A stretch of 64,000 nt of DNA from Ottelia alismoides (taxonomy: Eukaryota > Streptophyta > Magnoliopsida > Alismatales > Hydrocharitaceae), in contig JAZKJV010008264.1 of assembly GCA_037367405.1 (NCBI GenBank), positions 186,001 through 250,000 on the forward strand. The letters run 5' to 3'. A program made the position numbers and the translations under genes. The notes beneath the pieces were generated by a model. That model was given only the letters and a program-made list of their open reading frames with translations, was not told the DNA's origin and did no database searches. The first letter of the stretch is position 1; every line of letters starts with the position of its first letter. This document shows positions 33,565-44,278 of the stretch, piece by piece.

Positions 33565-34250
33565 GGACCAAACTAGGAAACTATGGTGTCTTCATCGGAC
33601 TCCTTCCAGCTATCCATTGCCAATGTCACCACCCTTTCTTTTAGGGCTACGATATTTGTTGGAGGTGTATTCTATGTTTCAGACTAAAGCCCCCCACCTA
33701 ACCCGTGAGAACCTGCTCTTGGAGAGTTCATTACAGAGGACCCGATTATTGAAGCTTCTGAAGTTGCGGAACCGATATAAAATGGGGCTCTGCGTGGCTT
33801 GGCGGAGACTCTCGATCTGATTACTTGGAGTGAAGCTGCTTCGTTTGACTCATTTGTTGATGTGTTCCATGATGCAGTTCCTTCACAGGAGTCATCTTCG
33901 GTTGATCTTCCAGTTCCACTCCCCATCATTGATACAACTATGACTTCTCAACTAGCAAAGACTCAAGCAGCTTCTTTTGAAGCTTTCGATGGCTCTGTTG
34001 AACCACCATCTCAGCCCGTTGAAGTCCCAACTATTCTTGATCGAGCGGTATTTGACTTGGTGGTTGTCATGGTGTATGCCCCACCTCAAGTCCTTCCTCT
34101 GCCCATAGCTGATAGTGGGGCTACTATGCACATGTCCACCTTTGGCTCTTCTGTCGCGAGGATGGAAAATGGGGGAAGATTGAAGCAGTATATGAATAGA
34201 AAGCGGTCGAAGGTGATCAATAGGGAGAGTGTGATTATCTCCTAACATAA
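33565..34250 (+). pseudogene. L1-A LINE, ORF1 segment 3
   Basis: Open frame 33799-34245 (148 codons) ending just before ORF2. Ser/Pro-rich with no domain I recognise, as in the C-terminal part of plant L1 ORF1 proteins. Assigned to L1-A because the LARD-A duplication links 26240 to 33565 and an L1 endonuclease follows at once. Confidence 0.6.
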
Positions 34251-34260
34251 AGTCCAGGTT

Positions 34261-37121
34261 TTGTTGGCAGCGAATGTTTTTAACTTGGAATATCAGAATT
34301 ATGGGGACCCGAAAAAACTGAGCTCAATTAGAGCTTTGTTGATTGATTGGAGTTATGATGTAGTAGTGTTGCAAGAAACAAAACTATCCTCCTATTCGTC
34401 TTTCTTATGGCCTTTGGGTGCTGATTCTTTAACAAAGTTCAAAATGTTGGATGTTGTTGGAACTACAAGGGGTTTGAGTGTCTCCTGGAAAGACTTTGTA
34501 TTTATCCTTGTTTCGTAGTTGAAGGGGACACATGTCCTTACGATCCTCTGGGAGAACATCTATGTTGGGCACACATTTTGCTTTTTCGTGTCTATGGCCC
34601 TTGTCGCCTTACACTCGGTCTCTTAGAACGAAATTAAGGTCGAATCTCCGAGCTGCAAGAAGCACCTTCCCGAGGGTGGCATGGATGGTAGGGGGAGACA
34701 TCAAGATTTCTTTACTTTCTTTGAACTGACCCCGCTTGAGAAGTGGTCAGGACCTGGGTTCCATCGATTTTGTTGAGTTGATTGATGATTTGGAGTTTCA
34801 AGTGATTGATGCATCATACACCATATATACATGGAGAAACTCTTGTTCTCGCCCATGTATTGATCGATTTTTGGCTTCTTTAGAGTTTCTTGATGCATTT
34901 CCTCTTTCGACGTCCTCATTCAAATCACGTAACAAATCTAACCATACAGTGATACACCACTATTCAGGGACCCTAAAGTTGTCTCCCAACCATAGGGTTT
35001 ATTGCGGTTTAAGCAAGCCTGGCTTTAAGAGGAGAATTTCAAGAATTTAGTCTCCATCTATTAGACATCAATTAAGGTCTCGGGATCCGCGATGTCACGG
35101 ATGACTCAGAAATTGATTTCTTTACGCACAAGACTTTGCTCATTCAAAAAGGAGGTTAGGAAGGCTTGAAGAGCTCGTCGAGTGGAAGCATAAGCAGAGA
35201 TGGGCAGAATCAATGAGCTAAAGGGCTCCAGAGATCTTGTAACTGAAGAACTCATAGAGAGAGCGATAGCACAAACAATTATCCTAGATGAAGATAAGAA
35301 ATGTGTTGCAAAGTGGAAACATCGTTATTCTTGGCTCAAAGAAGGTGATGCAAACACAACATATTTCCATAGAGTTACTAGTGGGAGGCATCGTCATAAC
35401 CATATTCGCTCTGTGGTGGTGAATGGAAGGAGGGTAGAGGGTGGCCGTGAAATTGAGCATGTTATTGTTGATCACTTTCATGATTTCCAGAGAAGAAAAG
35501 AAGGTAGACCACGGAGATGGTCTGCACAAAGGGCCTCCCATTTATCTGAGCATGCCAATCAGATGGTGCAAGTCATTACGTTGGAGGAAGTGAAGGTTGC
35601 AGTGCGGAACCTGAATGTTGATGGTGCACCTGGTCATGAGGGGTTCCTTGTCTTCTTCCGAGAGTCTCAGGGGCTAGTAAGAAGGGAAGTTGTAGATATC
35701 GTGGAAGAGTTTACTAGAGACAACAAAGGCTTAGAAACATTTAACAGAGCTCTTATTTTTCTATTACCTAAGAAGGAGGTAACTGAGAGAGTGGAAGACT
35801 TACAGCCGATTGCCCTCTCTAATGCTATTTATTTGATAATAGCAAAGGTCTTGACAATCAGGCTGAACAGGGCTTTGCATCACATCATCTTGTCGCTTCA
35901 GTCAGCTTGTGTTCCGTGAAGACAAATTACAAACAGTTTGGCTATGGCGACTGAGATTGTAACTGATTGTAAGAGACGTCAGCCAAAGGATATGCTTTAG
36001 AAGGTTGACTATTCTAAAGCTTATGACACGGCGGACGGGCATTTTCTCAAGATGACAATGTCTAAACAGGATTTCCGCAACACTTGAATCACCTAGATGA
36101 AGCGTTGTCTCACCACAACATCCTACTTGATGATGGTTAATTGTAGACCAAAGGGTAGTTTAGGGGTGTCTACTCGTCCCTATGCTTTTTGTGATTGCAA
36201 CTATTGTCTTGACAGGCATGGTTGACCATGTGTTATGTAATGATGTCACAACTGGATATACCATTGATGATATATATGTTACCCTGGCGCATATGCTAAT
36301 GACACATCTTTTTGGTTGAAGGGGGTAAAGAGGAGACTAAAAGAAAGGCAATGGCATTGGAGATTTTTGACAAACTATATGTGCTTGTTCTTAATCATGC
36401 AAAAATCTATTGCTATTCCATTTAGCCAGTCGGATACAGAGGCATGTTGTATGGAGCAGGGTATGGAGTTTGGTTCTCTCTCGAACCTTTACTTCAGTTG
36501 TCCCTTGATAGTTGGTAGGATTAAGATATCTAATTGGTTGTCTATCAATGAAAAGATGGAGGAAAGACTCTCACGTTGAAAGGTGACTACCTTACTCGCG
36601 CTGATGATAAGTGCTTGTAAAGGTCGTTCTCTCAATTATTCTTGTGTTTTTCTTGTTGTCTCGACTTCCCCATCGGTATCAGACAACGGTTAGAGATGAT
36701 TATGTGGAGATTCTTTGGGGCAAAGCTGGTGTGGATGGGTTTGGTGTGCACCTAGTTGATTGGGAAGCTGTTACTTTGCCTAAAGCAGCTAGTGGCCTTG
36801 GGATTGCATGCTTGGAACCCATAAACGAGGCTCTTCTCCTAAATGATTTAGTAGGATTTGGAGCAAAACCGCAAAAGTGAAGACATGTGTTGCATACTCA
36901 TTCGCGTCACGTATAACATTGGGGCCCAAGGCACCTGGCCCCAATAGCAGATTTTTGGAAAGGCATCATATCATTGCTTCATCGCCTCTAGGAACTCTTT
37001 TGCCCGATGCTTAGTGATGGTAAGTATTTTGCTTTCTAGACCGATAAATAGAAGGGTAAGGAACCTTTTTCCTCCAAATTACCCTGCTTATTTGCTTTGG
37101 CTACTAACCGTGATGCAAAGG
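34261..37121 (+). pseudogene. L1-A LINE ORF2 (endonuclease and reverse transcriptase), truncated
   Basis: Endonuclease blocks at 34321-34500 (IDWSYDVVVLQETKLSS, then TTRGLSVSWKDF) and 34760-34890 (YTWRNSCSRPCIDRFLASLEF). The longest open piece, 35200-35919, carries KWKHRYSWLKEGDANTTYFH, LEEVKVAVRNLNVDGAPG and LIFLLPKKEVTERVEDL, then the start of RT. The YADD site is now YAND (36292-36303), so a catalytic Asp is lost. Later parts read GVHLVDWEAVTLPKAASGLG (about 36740) and FALATNRDAK (37090-37120). The zf-RVT domain and tail are missing: the sequence ends abruptly against the RTE element. TGA, TAG and frame changes are frequent. Confidence 0.82.
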
Positions 37122-40090
37122 CCACACATCCACCTTAGCATTTTCATTTCTGGTACATTCATTCTCTGCACATTTTTATGGTTCACAGGCCAACATTCAG
37201 ATCCATAAAGCATAGCAGGTCTCACGGCTGCTTTGTAAAACTTTCCTTTAATCTTTAAAGGAATTTTCTTATCACAGAGAACAGCAGAGGCTCCTCTCCA
37301 CTTTAGCCAGTCTGCATTTATTCTATTAGTAACATCTCCATCAATTTCCCCATCATCTTGCAGAATAGATCCCAGATATCTAAAGGAATCTCTCTTCTGG
37401 ATGTTATCGTCACCAATCTTCACCTCGATGCACCATTACTTCCATCAAAGGTGCACTCCATATATTCCGTCTTAGCCCTACTTATACGAAATTCTTTAGT
37501 CTCCAACTCATGTCTCCAGACCTCAAGCTTCTCATTTACTCCATCTCCAGTCTCGGCAATTAACACAATATCATCAGCAAATAACATACACCATGGTAAC
37601 TCATCATGGATGTGACTGGTCAACTCATCCATAACCAAAGTAAAAAGAAATGGACTCAAAGCAGAACCTTGATGTAAACCAATGTTGATGTCAAAATATC
37701 CAATCTTCCCAGACAGGGTCCTTACACAAGATAAAGCCATATCATACATGTCCTTTATGAGGTTAATGTATAGGACAGGTATTTGTCTTTTCTCCAACAC
37801 TTTGTACAATATCTCTTGTGGGACAGAATCATAAGCCTTCTCCAAATCAATAAAGATCATGTGGAATTCTTCCTTTTAGCTCTATAAATCTCCATTGTTC
37901 TCCGCAGCAAATGGATGGCTTCAGTCGTTGAGCGACCTGGCATGAATCCGAATTGGTTTTCTTTTACATTGGAAATTTGCCTCAATCTTCTTTCGATCAC
38001 ACGTTCCCAAATTTTCATAGTGTGACACATCAGCTTGATACCTCTATAATTTGGACAATTTTGAATGTCTCCTTTATTCTTATAAAGAGGCACCACGATA
38101 CTCCTCCTCCAATCTTCAGGCATTTTCTTGATTCGCCAAATAATATTGAATAGATTCGTAAGCCAAGTCAAACCACGCTCACCTAAAACTCTCCATACTT
38201 CTACAGGGATGTCATCCGGTCCTACACCTTTTTCAGGTCTCATAACCTTCAAAGCCTCATCTACTTTCTTTCTTTGTATCCATCTATATTATGCATGATT
38301 CAAGTAACTTTCACTACAAGCTAGATCACCCAAAGTGATGTCTCTATTTCCTTCCCCAATGAAAAGTTTATGGAAGTACTGCTCCCATCTAGTCTTTATA
38401 TCCTTCTGAGTAACAAGCACATGACCTTCCCCGTCCTTAATGCATCTCACTTGAGAAAGGTCTTTGATTTTTCTTTCTCTTGCTTTGGCCAACCTGAATA
38501 TATCCTTTTGTCCCTCCTTAGAGTCGAGATTTTTATACAAAACTTCATAAGCTTTTGACTTAGCTTCGCTTACGGCCTTCTTTGCTTCCTTCTTCGCTAT
38601 TTTGTAGTTTGTGAAGTTTCCTCTGTTATATCCTTAGACATAGCTTTAAAGCAAGCTCTTTTTATATTTAGCTTCTCTTGCACCCCTTCACTCCACCACC
38701 AAGCCTCCTTTTGACATGGAGCTCCTCCCTTTGACTCGCCTAGCATTTCTTTGGCTACCTTTCGGATATAAGATGCTACCACCTCCCACATCTTGTTAGC
38801 ACTACCGCTACAATCCCAAGATAAGTCTTCTAAAACCTTCTCCATGAAGCTCGCTTGCTTCAGTGGAAGATTCCACCATCTAGTTCTAGTTATCTTAGAA
38901 ACCCTCCTTTTCTTTACCAACCCTTTCATTTGTACATCCAAGACTAACAAACGATGTTGGGTTGTCAAACTCTCTCCTGGGATTACTTTGCAGTCTTTAC
39001 AACACAGCCTATCTCTTCTCCTCAACGCAAAGTAATCTATATGTGTTCTAGTTGGCCCACTCTTATAAGTAATTAAATGTTCCTCCCTCTTCTTGAAGAG
39101 AGTGTTTGCTATGAAAAGATCATATGCCGTTGCAAAATCTAGGATGGCTTTTCCCTCTTCATTTATATCCCCAAAACCATGTCCTCCATGAACACTAGCA
39201 TACGCTGAAGCATCTTTTCCCACATGTCCATTAAGATCTCCACCGATGCAAATCATCTCTCTTTGTGGGATTCCTTGTAGACTCTTATCCAAATCCTCCT
39301 TAAAAGCTTGTTTAGTCATTTATCTAAACCAATTTGCGGTGCATAAACTGAGATGATATTCAGAATATCTTCTTCAAGCACCAATTTTAGCAAAATAATT
39401 CGATCCCCGAATCTTTTTACCTCAACCACACAATCCTTCAAATCCTTATGAACAACCACTCCAACACCGTTTCTACCCTTATCTTTACCTGAATACCAAA
39501 GTTTAAAGCTTGTCTTCTCAACCTCCCTTGCTTTCTCTCCAACCCATTTAGTCTCTTGAAGACATAGTATATGAACCTTCCTTCTTTCCATCGTATCCAC
39601 TATCTCCACCAACTTTCCAGTTAAAGTGCCAATATTCCAACTACCAATCCGCAACATCCGTTGCAATCTCTTTTGGACTAACTTCTTTATTCGCATGCGT
39701 CCATTATGCGAGAACCCTTGTAAATTTTGGACTGCATCCGGACGGTGATGCAGCGGAACTAGCTTAATTACCCGCGTGTGTTCCTCATGCGAGAACCCTA
39801 GCAAATTTTGAACTACATCCAGGCTGCGATGCACCGGTCCTTGCGAATTTTTCATTGCATTCAGGCGATGCAATGCGTCGCAAGTAGGGAACGCCCCAAC
39901 GAAATCTGTATGTTTGCTTAAATCCATGTTGAAAAGATCCGACTGTCATGAGGCAACTTCTTAAATAGTATTTTTTTAGAAAAAAAAAAGTACTATTTAG
40001 GAAGTTGTCTCTGACTGTTTTACGCTGGTTGTCGGCTACCTAACGCAACCTTCCTCATTTACCCGGGCTTGGGACCGGCCATGGCTGAGT
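37122..40090 (-). mobile_element. RTE-clade LINE, 3'-truncated
   Basis: Single-ORF LINE of the plant RTE type. Minus strand: an untranslated leader with the GGTTGCGTTAGGTAGCC block (about 40050) and a duplicated GGGTTCTCGCAT motif (39800 and 39714); endonuclease starting RIGSWNIGTLTGKLVEIVDT (about 39650), LQETKWVG, GRNGVGVVVH, GGDLNGHVG; then EKGVGPDDIPVEVWR, NYRGIKLM, FGFMPGRSTTEAI (about 37945), LEKAYDSVPQEIL, HQGSALSPFLF and FADDIVLIAE (about 37570). The C-terminal DNA-binding block is cut at MLRWMCG (37122). LINEs normally lose their 5' end, so a deletion through this junction is likely. Remaining pieces need only a few frame corrections, so it is fairly young. Confidence 0.88.
39950..40011. 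repeat. Imperfect hairpin (about 20-bp arms) in RTE leader
   Basis: Arms GGCAACTTCTTAAATAGTA (39952-39970) and TACTATTTAGGAAGTTGTC (39991-40009) are inverted copies with two mismatches around a T/A-run loop. It could be a tiny foldback MITE or a natural leader hairpin. Confidence 0.75.
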
Positions 40091-40236
40091 TGCATTAGAT
40101 ACAGTAATCGGACGATAATCATCAACCGTTGTGGCAACGTCCTTCTTAGGAAGCAAAAAGATAAATGATCGGTTGATCTGATCAAAGCTATAATTCCCCT
40201 CTACAAACTCGGATACCATCTCCGTCAGCTCCTTAG
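40091..40236 (-). pseudogene. L1-B LINE RT fragment
   Basis: Minus-strand frame KELTEMVSEFVEGNYSFDQ then FIFLLPKKDVATTVDDYRP is the start of an L1 reverse transcriptase. It is broken by the RTE leader at about 40090 and continues, past the Pack-hAT, at 41624. Confidence 0.8.
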
Positions 40237-41615
40237 TAGGGTGGAGCATTGGACCGGGTCGGCCCGGACTCGACCCTGACCCGACCCACGAAAGCCCGGG
40301 CCCAACCCGCACTCGATATACATGTGGGCCGAGCTAGGGCCTTCATATTGCTGAAATTTCATGCTCGGGCCAAGCCGAGCCCGAACCCGTGGTAGCCTGG
40401 ACGAGCCCGATCCAGCCCGACCTCACCCATGCATGGCAAAATGGGTTCCGCGGCTTCTTCCTCGTCCAAAACTCCACGTCCCTTCTCCTCCCTCTTTCCC
40501 AATCCCTATTAGATCCCTACCCAATGACCCCTGGCAAGTGGTAACCCCTACTCAGTCCCTACTTCCTGACATCCCTCTCCCTCTAGACCAACCCCTAAGC
40601 AATATCCTCCCCAGTGGTGACCTACGGGGAGACGCTCCTGCTATCTTCATCTTGTTCTTTGCTTCAGGTGGACACACAAACCCCGTAGTGACCTATGGGA
40701 TCTTCTTGGCCAGTAAGGTCTCCTTTCGTCCCTCGTGCATGTCGTGCTCAACATGGCTGGGCAGAGCCTCGACATCGTTTACGGGGTCGGGCTCGTGAAT
40801 CTCATCACGCTGCACCCTTCAACCACTAGGGTGGTGGCGCTAACTTTGTACAGTTGGGCTATACCAAGAGAAATTTGAATTGAGATCATCGTGACCTTCA
40901 TTCTTTTCTATATTGTCTTCCCCACATAGATTCTAAGAGGAGCACCCACGATATCCTTGTACCAATCAATAGTATCCCTGTCCAAAGTTTCATTCTAATT
41001 TTGTCTTTGAACTTGAAATTCCGATGTGTCTTTATCTTTTACATGTGTTGGTGTTGCTTCCAATTAGATTTGTTGTGTTCATGGCACACTTGGTCATCAT
41101 TCCCGTCACTGGAACGTACATCATCCATGCGAGGAGCTTAGGATATGCAGTGTTCATTAATAAGAAGGGCAAGGTCTAGGATGACCACGTAAGTTTCTTG
41201 TCTTTTTTTCCCGTAATCTCTTGCCTTTTTTCCGATTGGGTCACATTGGTAAACAAAGTTGATGCAAAGTTAGGGATCTTGCAGTGGATCTTTTGGGTTC
41301 AAATCTTCTTGGGAGTTTTGGCGGCAGCTCCATACATACCAACAATACACTTGAGAGCCACATACATCAAGGCTCTTATAACTTCAGGAGCAACGCCTGT
41401 AACTATATCATGATACTAATGTTGTTGTTCTCAACGTGCAGGCGGGCTAAGCCCGGCCCGAACCTGGACCCGATCCCACGGGCTTTGGGCCGGGCTCAGG
41501 CCCTCGGTTTAACAAAAAATGCGGGCCTCAACCCGACCCAAAGCCCGAGAAAATTTGTCTGGGTCGGGCCGGGCTTTCCCAGGTTGGGCCAGGTTGAGCC
41601 AAATGCTCCACCCTA
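40237..41615. mobile_element. Pack-hAT: hAT element with captured PIP aquaporin fragment
   Basis: Left end TAGGGTGGAGCATTGG, right end complement of TAGGGTGGAGCATTTGG, flanked by exact 8-bp duplications CTCCTTAG (40229-40236 and 41616-41623). Ends belong to the same TAGGGT(T/G)G-family as hAT-1 and hAT-2, with GGCCCGACCC-rich arms of about 200 bp. Between the arms is host-derived sequence, including a PIP aquaporin fragment at 40636-41413. 40437-40635 is also non-element-like (CT-rich) and may be a second captured piece I cannot name. Confidence 0.92.
40636..41413 (+). pseudogene. Captured PIP aquaporin gene fragment with introns
   Basis: Plasma-membrane intrinsic proteins are water channels. 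Matching blocks in order: AIFILFF then SGGHTNPVVTYGIFLASKVS (first NPA box now NPV, about 40636-40720); after a shift VVLNMAGQSLDIVYGVGLV (about 40735-40797); EIIVTFILFYIVF (about 40880-40920); DSKRSTHDIL (about 40929-40958); an intron-like stretch; LPIRFVVFMAHLVIIPVTGT, IIHARSLGYAVF, KV-stop-DDH (about 41058-41189; second NPA lost); GTAAGT donor at 41190; and TGGATCTTTTGGGTTC after a TTGCAG acceptor (WIFWV, then LRA, KAL, FRSNA, about 41286-41400). Exon breaks after the D-P-K-R region and after DDH match PIP gene structure as I know it. Several stops and frameshifts: not a functional gene. The N-terminal half is absent. Confidence 0.88.
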
Positions 41616-41623
41616 CTCCTTAG

Positions 41624-42672
41624 CAACCAGATCCTAGAAATCCATGAAGGAGAAAACAAGGAAGCCATCCAACCTAGGGCAACCGTCCGAATTCAACCAA
41701 AGACAACCTGACGAACCTCCAGCAACACAAATGACCTCGTCCAAAACTCTACAACATGATCAGATACACGACTCACCCCCATCCCCAGCCACATCAACCC
41801 ATAAGCGCCTGCTTATGCTCCTGAAATAATCCATTATTGCCTGCCCTCACAACTTCCTCCTCCCCGTGAAATTCTTCACCCCGAACCTCGATAGCATGGA
41901 CCAAATTTATCCTCCTGTCATTTGCCACCGCATGAAAGAATCTAGTATTTGCATCCACTTCCTTCAACAACTTCTGACGCGACCTTTGTCTCCACATAAT
42001 TTCTCTCTTCGTATCATTCTCCTCAAGGATCTTCTACAACACCCCATGGCTCACGAGCTCCTCATCATCCAACTCCTCAACATCTCATCCTGAGCCTGAT
42101 TCCTCCTTAACTCATGTGCAACACGAGACTCCTTCCTAAAAACAGTCAACCTAAGTCGCAATGCAGTCACCTTCAAAGTGAACCTCATAGTAGCAGATCC
42201 ATCTACCTCCAACTCAGACAAAAAGAAACAAGCAGATCACAAAAGCCCTCCTCCAACATCAAACAATGCTCAAATATGAAATAAGACGATGATCCTCTGC
42301 CACTGCACGTATCCAAACACAACAATGTATGATCCGATCTCGACCCATGAAGAGTAAGTAACGATTGTCAAGTTGAACATTTTCAAGGCCTCAATAGACA
42401 ATAGGAAACGGTTAATATGTGAACGAGACGAAAAGCTCATACACGTATACCTACAGTTCGCCACATCCAAAACCTCCAAGGCAAGCTCCTCCACCACTTC
42501 AGCAAAACAACCAAACTCAGGATCATGATATCCTCTCCACCTGGCATATCCCCCGCATACAGCGTGACATTGAAGTCACCACCCACAAGTCAAGCCATCT
42601 TTGAGAACCTAGCCTAATCACCCGCGACTCATCCCACAATAACCCATTCGAAGAAGCCCTCACAATGGCATA
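41624..42672 (-). pseudogene. L1-B LINE ORF2, endonuclease to linker
   Basis: Minus strand: YTCMSFSSRSHINRFLLSIEAL (about 42460-42390, endonuclease end), then MWRQRSRQKLLKEVDANTRFFHAVANDRR (41997-41910), the linker before RT. Frames are broken. Interrupted on the right by hAT-4 and on the left by the Pack-hAT. Confidence 0.8.
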
Positions 42673-43040
42673 CAAGGTTCGGAAAGTCGGTATGCGATAT
42701 TCATTCGGTCAGAATGCTCTGAAGTGAGTAAGCGGCCAAGCGGAAGTATATGCGGATTATGTGGTTTCTATTACTTTATTTCAAAAATTAAAAATATAAT
42801 AATAAATTCAAATATTAGATATTTATGTTTCAAAAATATTTAACATGAAAGAAATATGAATGCAATTAAAATTTTATTTAACAGTAGCATGATGCAAATC
42901 AAATATTGGCAAGATACAAATTTGATAAAATTTTATTTGATTGAAATCCAATCTATCCCATGAAATCCAATAGATCATTCGTATACATTGAAACAGTTGT
43001 ATTTAAAAAAACCTATGCAAACTAAAATGTTACTTAACAG

Positions 43041-43854
43041 CAGTGTTCACGAAAGCGGCCCGTGCGGCCGCTTATGCGGCCGCATATGCGTATGCGGTGC
43101 CCTCAGCGCACCGCTTTCCTGAAGCCCCCCATTATGCGCCATGTGCGCTTATGCGGGCCGCATATGCGGTCTGTGCGGCCGCATATGCGGTCTGTGCGGC
43201 CGCATACCCATTATTTTTTATTTTTTTATTTTTTAATTTGTGCCATGTTTTGTTGTGTTATTTATGCCACGTTTTCCTTACTTTTGCATGTATGCCAACC
43301 AAACATTCCATGATTATTTAAATCCATCATTAAAGTAGTTGTACCGCGAGATGGAAGTAAACACGCAAGGAAGAAAAAGAATAATATACTAATAATTTAG
43401 CAAACTAATTTAGTCAACTAATAGTTATTATGAATGCAATATATTATATGTAAATTTTGGTACTCTTGATGGAGGATCAATTATAAATATAACAACAGAG
43501 ATAAATGACATTATATTCAACAATAGAGGCATTTTGTGCACTAACTTTTTTATTTTGTTGATTGTTATCAATTATTTTGTGAACTAACCTTTCTAGTGAA
43601 GTATTGATATTTGATTGATAGAGATTGTTTTGAACTCTATATGAAAGTTATTTTTCTTAGATCTTCTGTTGGACCACAACTATACATAAGTTTGGTTCTG
43701 TTATAGTCACTTTTGTATATATTTATTTATTTTTAAATAAAAAATTAGGAAACCGCATAGAACCGCATATACCCCGCGTATGCCCCCGCATACCGCTTAA
43801 GCGCTATTCAGTGACCTGTCCGAACGCATACGCATACCGCTTTCCTGAACCTTG
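43041..43854. mobile_element. hAT-5: nested hAT, 814 bp
   Basis: Ends CAGTGTTCACGAAAGCGG and complement of CAAGGTTCAGGAAAGCGG; duplications CTTAACAG and CTTAACAA (7 of 8). Arms contain repeated palindromes GCGGCCGCATATGCGG. Terminal repeats nearly match hAT-4, so one relative landed inside another. Confidence 0.9.
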
Positions 43855-43960
43855 CTTAACAATGGCATGATGCAAATCTAATGTTGGCAAGATACAAATC
43901 TAATAAAAATTTTATTTGATCGAAATCCACTCTATCTAGTGAAATCCAATAGATCATTTG

Positions 43961-44278
43961 TGTTATAAAATAGAAAGCGGAAGCGGAATAACAGAATAAA
44001 GAAGAATAATCACGAAGAACACAAAGATTTTTATGTGGAACCCTACTCCGTGAGGAGCGGGATGAAACCACAGGAGAAGCCCTCAACGGGGCGGATATTC
44101 TATTAGAATTTCTCATCTGTTACAGGAGGCCTGGGGTTCTTTATATAGCTTCTACAGGGCCTCCAAGTCCCACCACTAGGCGGTATGGGACTAAACTCAG
44201 TGGTGGGGTAAATGGATCCTGGAGGTATCCATTTACCCCCTTATTACATAAGTGACGCATGCTCCAAATACTCTAACA
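43961..44278 (-). repeat. LARD-B 3' LTR (318 bp)
   Basis: On the minus strand starts TGTTAGAGTATTTGGAGC, preceded by the purine tract GCTTGAGGGGGAG. Identical to 45938-46253 except one G/A difference and a 2-nt indel in a run of A. Confidence 0.95.

Noticed and set aside
40361..40798. A functional aquaporin gene
   Set aside because: Stops and frameshifts in several exons, both NPA boxes altered, N-terminal half absent, and the whole lies within hAT ends.
43060..43205. CRISPR-like array of GCGGCCGCATATGCGG units
   Set aside because: The units are palindromic, irregular, lack unique spacers and lie in the arms of a hAT element in a plant genome.
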